From an uncultured Collinsella sp. (GTDB lineage Bacteria > Actinomycetota > Coriobacteriia > Coriobacteriales > Coriobacteriaceae), in assembly GCA_900543515.1 (NCBI GenBank), contig UQRW01000001.1, positions 54,509 through 118,508 on the forward strand: DNA of 64,000 nucleotides, given 5' to 3'. Below are positions 8,132 to 15,589 of this stretch, in pieces (the stretch's first letter is position 1; each line of letters begins with the position of its first letter). The translations under genes and the position numbers were made by a program. Under the pieces are notes generated by a model that saw only the letters and a program-made list of their open reading frames with translations, was not told the origin of the DNA and searched no databases.

Positions 8132-8398
8132 TCAGGAGCTAGATAGTTTTTTTCCTGGCTCCTGGAACCGTATTACATAGTCTGCAAATTGTTCAAAACC
8201 ATGTCCATGATCCGCAATAATGGCGGCATGCTTTTTCATCTCCTGCGTAAACGCTACTTTCAAAAAGGATATCGAAACACTATCTAAATTGTTGCAAGAC
8301 TCATCCAGACTAATAATAGAATAGCTGCTCAGAAAGGCTCTACAAAGCAATAAAGAGGACAGTTCTCCGCCTTGATTATCAACTTGATTACTGTCGTC
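8132..8398 (-). pseudogene. Remnant of an ABC transporter ATPase (C-terminal end)
   Basis: The open minus-strand frame 8398-8132 has no start codon with a ribosome site and is limited upstream by TAA. It reads GGELSSLLLCRAFLSS, a worn ABC signature, then YSIISLDESCNNLDSVS, a Walker B with D-loop in which the usual EP is ES, then AAIIADHGHGFEQFADYVI, which contains the switch histidine. This is the order seen at the end of ABC ATPases. The P-loop half is absent from the adjacent sequence. It therefore looks like a truncated, degenerate copy inside the AT-rich patch. Confidence 0.6.
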
Positions 8399-8550
8399 TT
8401 ATTTTGAATAAAAAGCTCTGACATATGTCCATCCCCTTAACTAATAATCATAGCTGGAAAGATGACATTTTTATTCTATAGCCTCAAGCAACACGCTTTG
8501 CTGACGTCAAATCTTGTCATTACAAACATGCACCTTAGCGCTTAAGACTC

Positions 8551-8628
8551 CAAAAAAAGGGGCGGCCGAGATGGCCGTCCCCTCCCCAATATTGATCAGT
8601 GCGGCAAAGGGACAGCCCCTTTGCCGCA
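8551..8628 (-). terminator. Double hairpin terminator after the DUF1275 gene
   Basis: Reading the minus strand from the stop at 8634, a first hairpin (8599-8628, 10-12 bp stem) is followed by a second (8554-8583, GGGGACGGCC with GGCCGCCCC) and a run of eight T. The second has the form of a rho-independent terminator. Confidence 0.7.
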
Positions 8629-8633
8629 TTCGG

Positions 8634-9350
8634 TTACTTTCGGCAGCCCTCTTTCCAAGCCTCGGCCGCAACCTTCCAGCGTAAGCGCAAGTCGCGCTCG
8701 CGGTCGATGAACATGATGGCAAACGCGACAAACAGCAGCAAGCTCGCCACGACGATGGCGTGCAGGCCCATGCGCTCAATACACCAGTTGCCCAACACGG
8801 CGCCAAACACAAAGGTAAAGATCACGCCAAAGTACAGCAGGCCGTTTTCCAAAAAGCCGCGCCTGTGGGTGATGATGTAATCGTCCACGTTTTGCAGCGC
8901 GTTGCGCAAGTTGCCGATGCACATGGTCGTAGCGATGCCGTGACCGTGGATCTTGCGGAAGCTCTCGACCTGCATGCCGCAGGCAAACGAGGTGAGGCAG
9001 TTGGCGAGCAGGTTGTAACCGCCACCGGGGATAAAGCTCACGCCCAGCAAGATGACGGCTTCAAAGAACACCGTCACCTGACGCCAGTGAATCACGCTGC
9101 CAAACCGCTCGTGCACCAGGTCGGCAAGCATAATGCCCACAGCAAACGACACCACAGGGAAGAAGTAGCGCCCCGCAAGTACCCAATTGCCCTCCGAGAT
9201 GCTCACGCCCACCAGCAAGATGTTGCCCGTCTGCGCGTTGGCGAAAACATGATCGCGCCCAATGTACGAATACACGTCCATAAAGCCACCGGCGAGCGCC
9301 AAGATGATGCCCAGCTCAATAGACTCCGATATCTGTTTGGCACGCTGCAT
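8634..9350 (-). CDS. YoaK/DUF1275 family membrane protein
   Basis: A 238-residue protein with about six hydrophobic segments and the family hallmarks GGFMDVYSYIGRDHVFANAQ and TGNILL near the N-terminus, then CGMQVESFRKIHG and TTMCIGNLRNA. DUF1275 members are inner-membrane proteins of unknown function. AAGGAGG precedes the chosen ATG at 9348-9350 by about 10 nt. A double hairpin terminator follows. It stands alone, divergent from the YgiQ-like gene. Confidence 0.85.
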   Translation of the reverse strand: MQRAKQISESIELGIILALAGGFMDVYSYIGRDHVFANAQTGNILLVGVSISEGNWVLAGRYFFPVVSFAVGIMLADLVHERFGSVIHWRQVTVFFEAVILLGVSFIPGGGYNLLANCLTSFACGMQVESFRKIHGHGIATTMCIGNLRNALQNVDDYIITHRRGFLENGLLYFGVIFTFVFGAVLGNWCIERMGLHAIVVASLLLFVAFAIMFIDRERDLRLRWKVAAEAWKEGCRK

Positions 9351-9532
9351 CGTCGTGCATCCTCCTTGTTGACGACTCTCTCGTGCGTTGGCGGAAACAT
9401 AGCCGCCGTTCATACTGTAACCCATTGACAACATGGCGTGCGCGCGAGACGACCCCTTCGACACAGGGATACACAGTCTGGAAACAAACGACACCCGCAT
9501 CGACACGCCGATCCGCTAGCTCATGTACTCCA

Positions 9533-9572
9533 CCAGTCTTTTTAGCCCCGTCCCAAAAAGACTGGTTACAAT
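9533..9572 (+). promoter_or_regulatory. Promoter with overlapping hairpin before the radical-SAM gene
   Basis: A perfect 11-bp inverted repeat (9533-9543 with 9555-9565) ends directly before TACAAT (9567-9572), about 32 bp before the start codon. The inverted repeat covers the expected -35 region, so it could be an operator. No clear -35 hexamer is visible. Confidence 0.35.
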
Positions 9573-9603
9573 TACGTGCAGCATACAAACACCGGGAGGG
9601 ATC

Positions 9604-11736
9604 GTGGCAAAAAAGCCTCAGCACGCTCAGAACAACCAGCGCAGTCAGCAGGGCAAACAGGGCCAGCAGCAAAAGCGCGGCGGTAAGGCGCAGGGTGGGC
9701 ACACCACGCATACCCCAGCAGCGCTCACACGCCCCTGGCGCCCGGGCCGCGATAAGTTCCTCCCCGTCAGCCGCGCCGACATGGATGCGCGCGGCTGGGA
9801 CCAGTGCGACTTTGTCTACATCTGCGGCGACGCCTACGTGGACCACCCCAGCTTTGGTATGGCCATCATCAGCCGCGTCCTCGACGCGCACGGCTACAAA
9901 GTGGGCATCATCTGCCAGCCCGACTGGACCGACCCCGCCAGCATCACGGTGCTCGGTGAGCCGCGCCTGGGCTTTTTGGTCAGCGCCGGCAACATGGACT
10001 CCATGGTCAACCACTATTCGGTGACCAAGCACCGTCGCCATACCGACGCCTATACCCCCGGTGGCGAGGAGGGGCACCGCCCCAATCGTGCCGTCACGGT
10101 CTACGGCAACCTCATCCGTCAGACGTTCAAGGACGCTCCCATCATCATCGGCGGCATCGAGGCAAGCCTGCGCCGCCTGGCTCACTACGACTACTGGCAG
10201 GACAAGCTCAAGCGCTCGGTACTGCTCGACTCGGGCGCCGACATCCTCATCTACGGCATGGGCGAGCACGCGATTGTCGAGATCGCCGACGCGCTCGACG
10301 CGGGACTGCCCGTCGATCAGATCACCTATATCAACGGCACCGTCTACCGCACGGGTTCGCTCGACGAGGTCTACGACTACGACCTGCTGCCCAGCTGGGA
10401 CGACCTTACCGCCGACAAGCTCAACTACGCACGCAGCTTCAATGTGCAGCAGCAGAATATGGACCCCATCACCGGACACCGCCTGGTAGAGCCCTACCCC
10501 AACAGCGTCTATGTGGTGCAGAACCCGCCATCGGCGACGCTCACCACCGATGAGATGGACGAGGTGGCCGAGCTCCCCTACGCACGCGATTGGCATCCCG
10601 ACTACGACGCGGCAGGCGGCGTGCCGGCCTTTGCCGAGATCAAGTTTTCCATTAGCTCCAACCGTGGCTGTTTTGGCGAGTGCTCGTTTTGCGCCCTCAC
10701 CTTCCACCAGGGGCGCGTGCTGCAGATGCGCAGCCACGATTCGATCATGCGCGAGGCCGAGCTGCTCACGCGCGATCCCGAGTTTAAGGGCTACATCAAC
10801 GACGTGGGCGGACCGACGGCAAACTTTAGCCGCCCTGCCTGCGACAAGCAGCTCAAGCACGGCGTGTGCAAGAACAAACGCTGCCTGTGGCCGAGCGTAT
10901 GCAAGAACATGGTGGTCGACGAGAGCGGCTACACGCAGTTGCTGCGCGACCTGCGCCAGCTGCCGGGCGTCAAGAAGGTCTTCGTCCGCAGCGGCATCCG
11001 TTTTGACTACACCATGGCCGATGCCTCGGACGAGTTTTTGCGCGAGCTGCTGGAGCATCACGTTTCGGGCCAGCTGCGCGTAGCGCCCGAGCATGTGAGC
11101 GACGCGGTGCTGTCCGTGATGGGCAAGCCGAGCCGCGCCGTCTACGACGCGTTCTGCCGTAAATTTGAACGCCTGAACCGCGAATACGGACTCAAGCAGT
11201 ACGTGGTGCCGTATCTGATATCGAGCCACCCGGGCTCAACCATGAAGGAAGCCGTGGACCTTGCCGAAGCCGTGCGCGACATGGGCTACATGCCCGAGCA
11301 GGTGCAGGACTTCTACCCCACGCCGTCCACCATGTCGACCTGTATGTACTACACCGGCGTGGATCCGCGCACCATGGAGCCGATCTATGTGGCGCGCGAC
11401 CCGCACGAGAAGGCCATGCAACGTGCGCTCATCCAGTATCGCAAGCCCGAGAACTACAAGCTCGTGCGCGAGGCGCTGGAAAAAGCCGGCCGCCGCGATC
11501 TGATTGGCTACACCAAGCATTGCCTGATTCGTCCCGTGCCGCCGCGCCCGGGCGAGACATCTGCCAACGGCGGGCATGGAACCGGCAAGAAGGGCGGCAA
11601 GCCGCACGGTGGCGCCGGCAAGGGGCCCAAGGGTAGCAAGGGGCACAGCGGCATGTCGCGCGCACAGAACACCGCCGGTCGCAATCGCGCGGCCCAGGGG
11701 CGTCAGGGCGCCAACGGAGGCGGACGCCGCAACTAG
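9604..11736 (+). CDS. YgiQ family radical SAM protein (UPF0313)
   Basis: A 710-residue protein. After a basic, glutamine-rich head (residues 1-45) comes the YgiQ N-terminal domain (RPWRPGRDKFLPVS, CDFVYICGDAYVDHPSFG) and a radical-SAM core with the cluster motif CFGECSFCAL near residues 357-366. The C-terminal part carries the usual DFYPTPSTMSTCMYYTG and ends in a glycine/lysine-rich tail. GGGAGG at 9594-9599 selects the GTG at 9604. The family is widespread, but its reaction is unknown. The last bases overlap the stop of the convergent CPBP gene. Confidence 0.88.
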   Translation: MAKKPQHAQNNQRSQQGKQGQQQKRGGKAQGGHTTHTPAALTRPWRPGRDKFLPVSRADMDARGWDQCDFVYICGDAYVDHPSFGMAIISRVLDAHGYKVGIICQPDWTDPASITVLGEPRLGFLVSAGNMDSMVNHYSVTKHRRHTDAYTPGGEEGHRPNRAVTVYGNLIRQTFKDAPIIIGGIEASLRRLAHYDYWQDKLKRSVLLDSGADILIYGMGEHAIVEIADALDAGLPVDQITYINGTVYRTGSLDEVYDYDLLPSWDDLTADKLNYARSFNVQQQNMDPITGHRLVEPYPNSVYVVQNPPSATLTTDEMDEVAELPYARDWHPDYDAAGGVPAFAEIKFSISSNRGCFGECSFCALTFHQGRVLQMRSHDSIMREAELLTRDPEFKGYINDVGGPTANFSRPACDKQLKHGVCKNKRCLWPSVCKNMVVDESGYTQLLRDLRQLPGVKKVFVRSGIRFDYTMADASDEFLRELLEHHVSGQLRVAPEHVSDAVLSVMGKPSRAVYDAFCRKFERLNREYGLKQYVVPYLISSHPGSTMKEAVDLAEAVRDMGYMPEQVQDFYPTPSTMSTCMYYTGVDPRTMEPIYVARDPHEKAMQRALIQYRKPENYKLVREALEKAGRRDLIGYTKHCLIRPVPPRPGETSANGGHGTGKKGGKPHGGAGKGPKGSKGHSGMSRAQNTAGRNRAAQGRQGANGGGRRN

Positions 11737-12644
11737 GGCAGCGGTGCGTTCGCTGCATCCACCCCACACGCGTGGCGCAGCGAACGCATTGCCTCAACGA
11801 GGATGACGCCGGCGATAGCGACCGTAATTGCCACATCGAGCGGCGTGTTCACAAACCAGAGCAACGTCATGAGATACGACCCGGCATTAAAGGCAAAGTG
11901 CAGCAGGATCGTGTAGCGGAGCTTTCCGGTCGTCACGAGCACCCAACCAAAGATGAGGCCGGCGGCACCCGCGTAGCAACCCTGCACCCAATTCATGTGC
12001 ATAAAACCGAAGATTGCCGCCTGCAGCACAATCGCCGCGGCAATACCCCACGTACTTGGGGCCGCCCAGGGCACCATGGCGCCGTCCTGCGCGCTCGCAC
12101 GACGCCGGCGCTTCCAAAGTGGGCGGCACTGCGGATTAAACGCTCGGAGCGAAAACTCAAAAATAATGCCGCGCACCAGCAGCTCTTCACAAAATGGGGC
12201 GCCGAGCACCGTAGTCAGGACGGCGAGATAGCTGGTGTCGCCCATGCCTGTTTCCTCGACAAGCTCGCTGTAGTCGGCCGCGGCCTCGGGCAACAGCGAC
12301 AGCGCGGCGTCGGTCACGTAACCAACGACCACCTGCAGGGCAAGGCCAATCACGATAACGCAGGCGATGCGTTTCCACGCCCCACGCGCTCCCCCGCCGA
12401 GCGGGTGCTCGCTTTGCCGGCGTGCCATAAACGAACGCGGCCACAGATAACGCCACCACAGCAGCGCCATCAAAAATGACGCCGTCTGAGCGGCAGCCTG
12501 GAACCATTGGATATCGAGATTGTCGATCGGATAGCCCGTCAGCACCGACACGGCATCGAGAACTGAAAACAGAACCACGCTCAGGGCTATATCGGCAGCG
12601 ACAACGCCAAAACAGGCAAGCGCCCACGCCATCGCATTGAGCAT
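11733..12644 (-). CDS. CPBP family intramembrane metalloprotease (CAAX/Abi type)
   Basis: A 303-residue polytopic membrane protein with the three CPBP motifs: EELLVRG (EExxxR), FGFMHMN (FxxxH) and HFAFN (HxxxN). These form the glutamate/histidine active site. Bacterial members process or protect peptides or act as membrane proteases; the target here is unknown. GAGGAGG precedes the ATG at 12642-12644. Its TAG shares the four bases CTAG (11733-11736) with the stop of the facing YgiQ-like gene. Confidence 0.85.
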   Translation of the reverse strand: MLNAMAWALACFGVVAADIALSVVLFSVLDAVSVLTGYPIDNLDIQWFQAAAQTASFLMALLWWRYLWPRSFMARRQSEHPLGGGARGAWKRIACVIVIGLALQVVVGYVTDAALSLLPEAAADYSELVEETGMGDTSYLAVLTTVLGAPFCEELLVRGIIFEFSLRAFNPQCRPLWKRRRRASAQDGAMVPWAAPSTWGIAAAIVLQAAIFGFMHMNWVQGCYAGAAGLIFGWVLVTTGKLRYTILLHFAFNAGSYLMTLLWFVNTPLDVAITVAIAGVILVEAMRSLRHACGVDAANAPLP

Positions 12645-12661
12645 GCCAACCTCCTCAAAAC

Positions 12662-12719
12662 CCGGCACTTAGGGACGTTCCTTAACTGCCGGCAGAAAAA
12701 GAACGTCCCCAAGTGCCGG
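12662..12719. repeat. GGAC-type palindrome C, copy 1
   Basis: Arms 12662-12680 and 12701-12719 pair over 18 of 19 positions. The single exception is A-C on the plus strand and a G-U wobble on the minus strand. The unit contains GGGACGTTC, also present in the hairpin at 34862-34899, and an inner GCCGGC. It lies between the CPBP and antitoxin genes. Confidence 0.7.
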
Positions 12720-12732
12720 CAGTTTGGAACAG

Positions 12733-12936
12733 TCATTGTTGATGAGAATCGGGCGCAGCGCCAAAGGCCCCGTTGGGCGAAATGTCGAACGGGAAGGTGC
12801 CACAGCGATTGAAAGCGGCGATGAACATGCGGATGGCGTTGGACGGCGTGGTGCCCACGAGCTGGGTTGCCGCCGCGAAGGCCGCCTTTTCCTCGGGCAA
12901 AACCTTCGCGACAACCGGGGTCATGTGTTCTGCCAT
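12733..12936 (-). CDS. RelB/DinJ-type antitoxin, no toxin adjacent
   Basis: A 67-residue protein. The N-terminal part (VVAKVLPEEKAAFAAATQ, LVGTTPSNAIRMFIAAFN) has the strand-helix-helix pattern of ribbon-helix-helix DNA-binding antitoxins, and the following CGTFPFDI matches the glPF signature of DinJ/RelB. A YafQ/RelE toxin would normally follow, but the downstream 90 nt hold only a palindrome before the CPBP gene ends. Three 10-bp phased half-sites upstream fit autoregulation. GGAAG precedes the ATG at 12934-12936. It could be a stand-alone regulator. Confidence 0.7.
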   Translation of the reverse strand: MAEHMTPVVAKVLPEEKAAFAAATQLVGTTPSNAIRMFIAAFNRCGTFPFDISPNGAFGAAPDSHQQ

Positions 12937-13049
12937 GGCGCTTCCTTCTTGAAACGACGGTGGTGCGGATGGATGCGGGCCACGCGGCTGGGCGACGGGC
13001 TGTGAAGGCAACCCGATTGGCCCGCATCTGGAGTTTGTTCTACGGCGTT

Positions 13050-13094
13050 GGTATTACTTGGTATTCCTAAGTATTACCCCGTAGATAGAATACC
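13050..13094 (-). promoter_or_regulatory. Phased direct-repeat operator of the antitoxin gene
   Basis: On the plus strand GGTATTAC, GGTATTCC and AGTATTAC begin at 13050, 13060 and 13070, exactly one helical turn apart, and an inverted GAATACC follows at 13088-13094. Such arrays are typical binding sites of ribbon-helix-helix proteins. The site lies 110-160 bp upstream of the RelB/DinJ-like gene. Confidence 0.5.
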
Positions 13095-13100
13095 ATACCC

Positions 13101-13130
13101 GACCCCATGGGGACGGAGAAAAAACGGATC
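13101..13130. repeat. GGAC-type repeat B, copy 1 (partial)
   Basis: This stretch shares the pattern GAnCCCnnGGGGACGGAG, then an A-run and CGGATC, with copies at 19491-19519 and 43758-43780. Only one arm of the palindrome seen at 19458-19519 is present. Confidence 0.5.
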
Positions 13131-13151
13131 AATTTGTTGCTGAGTAAGTCT

Positions 13152-14531
13152 TTAGAGCGTGATGATGTCCAAGATATTGAGGGCCCGAGCGTCAGCGGAA
13201 TCGTGCGTGGCAAGCAACAGCATACGGCCGTCGAGCAAGTCGAGCACGACCTCGGTGCATGCGTCGCGCGCAGCGATGTCTAGACCGGTAAAGGGCTCGT
13301 CCAGAATCACTGCGCCGCCCGGACACAGCAGGGCTCGGGCAATCTCGACACGACGGCGCTGCCCGCCCGAGAGCTCGGCCACGCGGGCATGCACATCGAT
13401 CCCCGGTACCAGCAGGCGCAACAAGGCAGCGGCACTCGAGGTATTCACGCGTGCATCGGCGCACACCAGCACGTTATCCAAAGCAGAGGCGTCCTCGACC
13501 AGGCGTACATCCTGAAACACCATGGAGCATGGCGCGCACTCCCCCGCCGCAAGGGCAAGGAGCGTCGACTTACCCGCACCCGAGGCGCCCATCACGCAGG
13601 TACGCCCACCGGCGGGCACGCGAAGTACCAGTCCGTCGAGCGCCGGCGCCCAGGGCGCCCGATCGCCCACGGCAAGCGCAAGCTCCGCCGCAGCGCCGGC
13701 GCCAGCAGGGTCGCCCGAACGCCCGCGAGTACCACGCCCATGCGCCCGCACGGCAACACGCCATGCCACGGGCCCCGAAACCCGCAGCGACCACACCAGC
13801 ACGCGCTCACACGCCCACGAGGCGGCAACGACCAGCACGGTCCACGCCAGCAGATCAGCCGTCTCGATCAACAGCTTTGCCTGATAGATGCGCTCACCCA
13901 CGGTGCCCGCCGCCATGCCGATCAGCTCCGCCGCCACACCGGCCTTCCAGCTCATGCCAATCACGGCGCGGGCGCACGAAAGCACAAACGGCAGGACCTC
14001 GCGCCAGGTGTGGGCGCAAAACAGTCGCCAGCCCCGCACGCCATGCAGGCGAAACATCTGCTCCAGTGGCTTATCCGCTTGCGCCAAACCCTCAACCAGC
14101 GAGAAATACACGCCCGGCAGCGCCATCAAAAAGACGGCGGCGATGCTCACGCGCGCCGACCCCAGCCAAATGAGCAGCAAGACCACCACGCAGGCAACCG
14201 GCGTCGCCTTAATAAATGAAAGCACCGGCGCCACCAGGCGGGCAGCCAGGCGCGAGCGCACCGAGACTCCCGCCATCACGCCGCCGCACACCGCGGCAAG
14301 CGCCAGCCCGCCCAAGATCCGTGCGCCTGAACCCACCAGAATCGCCCACGTCCCGGCATCACATGCCAGCCGCAGCAACGCCACCACGACAGCGACCGGC
14401 CCCGGCAAAATCAATGGTTGCGCCACGAGACCCGCCACCAGCACCCACACGGCAAGCCAAAAGGCGGCAACGGCACCTGCTGCCGCCACCGCCTTCACAC
14501 GCACTGTCATTTGTCGAGCAAACACACGCAC
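13152..14531 (-). CDS. ABC transporter permease fused to ATPase (NitT/TauT type)
   Basis: A 459-residue fusion. Residues about 1-255 are a SsuC/TauC-like permease with hydrophobic helices and an EAA-type loop (AELIGMAAGTVGERI). Residues about 285-459 are an ATPase with Walker A GASGAGKST, Q-loop MVFQDVRL, signature LSGGQRRRVEIARAL, Walker B AVILDEPF and H-loop LLATHD. The ATPase part is short for its class. GGAG precedes the GTG at 14531, which is 3 nt after the stop of the binding-protein gene, so the two are co-translated. The substrate is unknown. Confidence 0.85.
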   Translation of the reverse strand: MRVFARQMTVRVKAVAAAGAVAAFWLAVWVLVAGLVAQPLILPGPVAVVVALLRLACDAGTWAILVGSGARILGGLALAAVCGGVMAGVSVRSRLAARLVAPVLSFIKATPVACVVVLLLIWLGSARVSIAAVFLMALPGVYFSLVEGLAQADKPLEQMFRLHGVRGWRLFCAHTWREVLPFVLSCARAVIGMSWKAGVAAELIGMAAGTVGERIYQAKLLIETADLLAWTVLVVAASWACERVLVWSLRVSGPVAWRVAVRAHGRGTRGRSGDPAGAGAAAELALAVGDRAPWAPALDGLVLRVPAGGRTCVMGASGAGKSTLLALAAGECAPCSMVFQDVRLVEDASALDNVLVCADARVNTSSAAALLRLLVPGIDVHARVAELSGGQRRRVEIARALLCPGGAVILDEPFTGLDIAARDACTEVVLDLLDGRMLLLATHDSADARALNILDIITL

Positions 14532-14534
14532 GGG

Positions 14535-15587
14535 CTACTCCATGTAGTAGAAATCATCGGCCGGGAGCTTGCCGCCCACGGCGCTCGCGTCCGCATCAGC
14601 CAGCACCTGCAGATACCCGTCGAGCGCCGCCTTCATATCCTTCCCCGTCTGGCACACGAGCATGCACCCGGGAATCGCCTTTTCGGCAATCGCGGCGTTA
14701 TCGACGATGCCCGCATCGACCACGGCCTGAGCCCAGTCTGCCGGCGCCGCGTTCACGGCCTCAACGCTCGCCGCATGGCAGCTCAAGAATTCCGCCACGG
14801 CCTCGGGATGTTCCTTGGCAAAGGCCCGGCGCACCACGGTCACGCCCGTCAGCAAACGGGAGCCCGTGTCACCCGCCAGCTCATCCCACACATCGGTCAG
14901 ACTTACCGGCGCCGACAGCTTGCCTTCGCTCTTGGCGATGGCCGCCGTCTTGAACGGCTCCGGCAGCACGCCCACGGCGGACGGGTCGACAAGCAACGCC
15001 GACAGCACCTCGGTGGGCTCGCTCTTAAACTCAAGCGCCACCTGGCCGGTCAGGCCCGCGCGCTCCAGCAAGTAGTTCATGACGTACTCCGGCGTGGTGC
15101 CCTTGCCCGTCATATAGACGGTATGGCCCGCCAGATCGCCAAACGAGGCCACATTCGCGTCGCCCGTCACAACGTTCAGCACGCCCAGCGTGTTGATGTC
15201 GATGACCTGCACCGCGCCCTCGTTCTTGTTGTAGAGCACGCTCGCCACGTTGGCGGGTACCAGGGCGATATCGATATCGCCCTGAATGACCTTGGGCACA
15301 ATCTCGTCGCCGGCAGTGTTGATCGCAAAGTCGAACTTATTGTCCGTCTCGCCATCGGCAGCCTGGTCCATAAACTGCACCAGGCCAATCGAGGTCGGCC
15401 CCTTGAGCGAGGCGACGTGCACCTCGACGGGCTCCGCGGCGGTCGCCGCACCACCGGCAGCCGAGCCCGCGGCAGACCCGGCACCGGCAGCCCCGCCGCC
15501 ACAGCCCGCGAGCGCAAGCGACAGGGCGCCCGCGGCGAGCGCCGAGGCAAACCCCCGGCGCGACATCTCAAAATCAAACGCGCGCAT
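14535..15587 (-). CDS. Tat-type lipoprotein, ABC substrate-binding protein (NMT1/ThiY-like)
   Basis: A 350-residue exported protein. The start shows twin arginines (MSRRGFASALAAGAL) and a lipobox (LALAGC), then a Gly/Ala/Ser linker. The body resembles NitT/TauT and NMT1/ThiY binding proteins: DIDIALVPANVASVLYNK, TGKGTTPEYVMNYLLERAGL and VGVLPEPF. The ligand is not predictable. The ATG at 15587 is 2 nt after the hydrogenase stop; an internal ATG at 15566 starts directly at the SRR motif and is possible. The gene lies between hydrogenase and transporter genes, so the transporter is part of the hydrogenase operon. Confidence 0.82.
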   Translation of the reverse strand: MRAFDFEMSRRGFASALAAGALSLALAGCGGGAAGAGSAAGSAAGGAATAAEPVEVHVASLKGPTSIGLVQFMDQAADGETDNKFDFAINTAGDEIVPKVIQGDIDIALVPANVASVLYNKNEGAVQVIDINTLGVLNVVTGDANVASFGDLAGHTVYMTGKGTTPEYVMNYLLERAGLTGQVALEFKSEPTEVLSALLVDPSAVGVLPEPFKTAAIAKSEGKLSAPVSLTDVWDELAGDTGSRLLTGVTVVRRAFAKEHPEAVAEFLSCHAASVEAVNAAPADWAQAVVDAGIVDNAAIAEKAIPGCMLVCQTGKDMKAALDGYLQVLADADASAVGGKLPADDFYYME

Positions 15588-15589
15588 CG

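Noticed and set aside
12660..12733. A toxin gene paired with the RelB/DinJ-like antitoxin
   Set aside because: The sequence after the antitoxin stop holds only a palindrome and then the start of the CPBP gene; no frame of toxin size fits.
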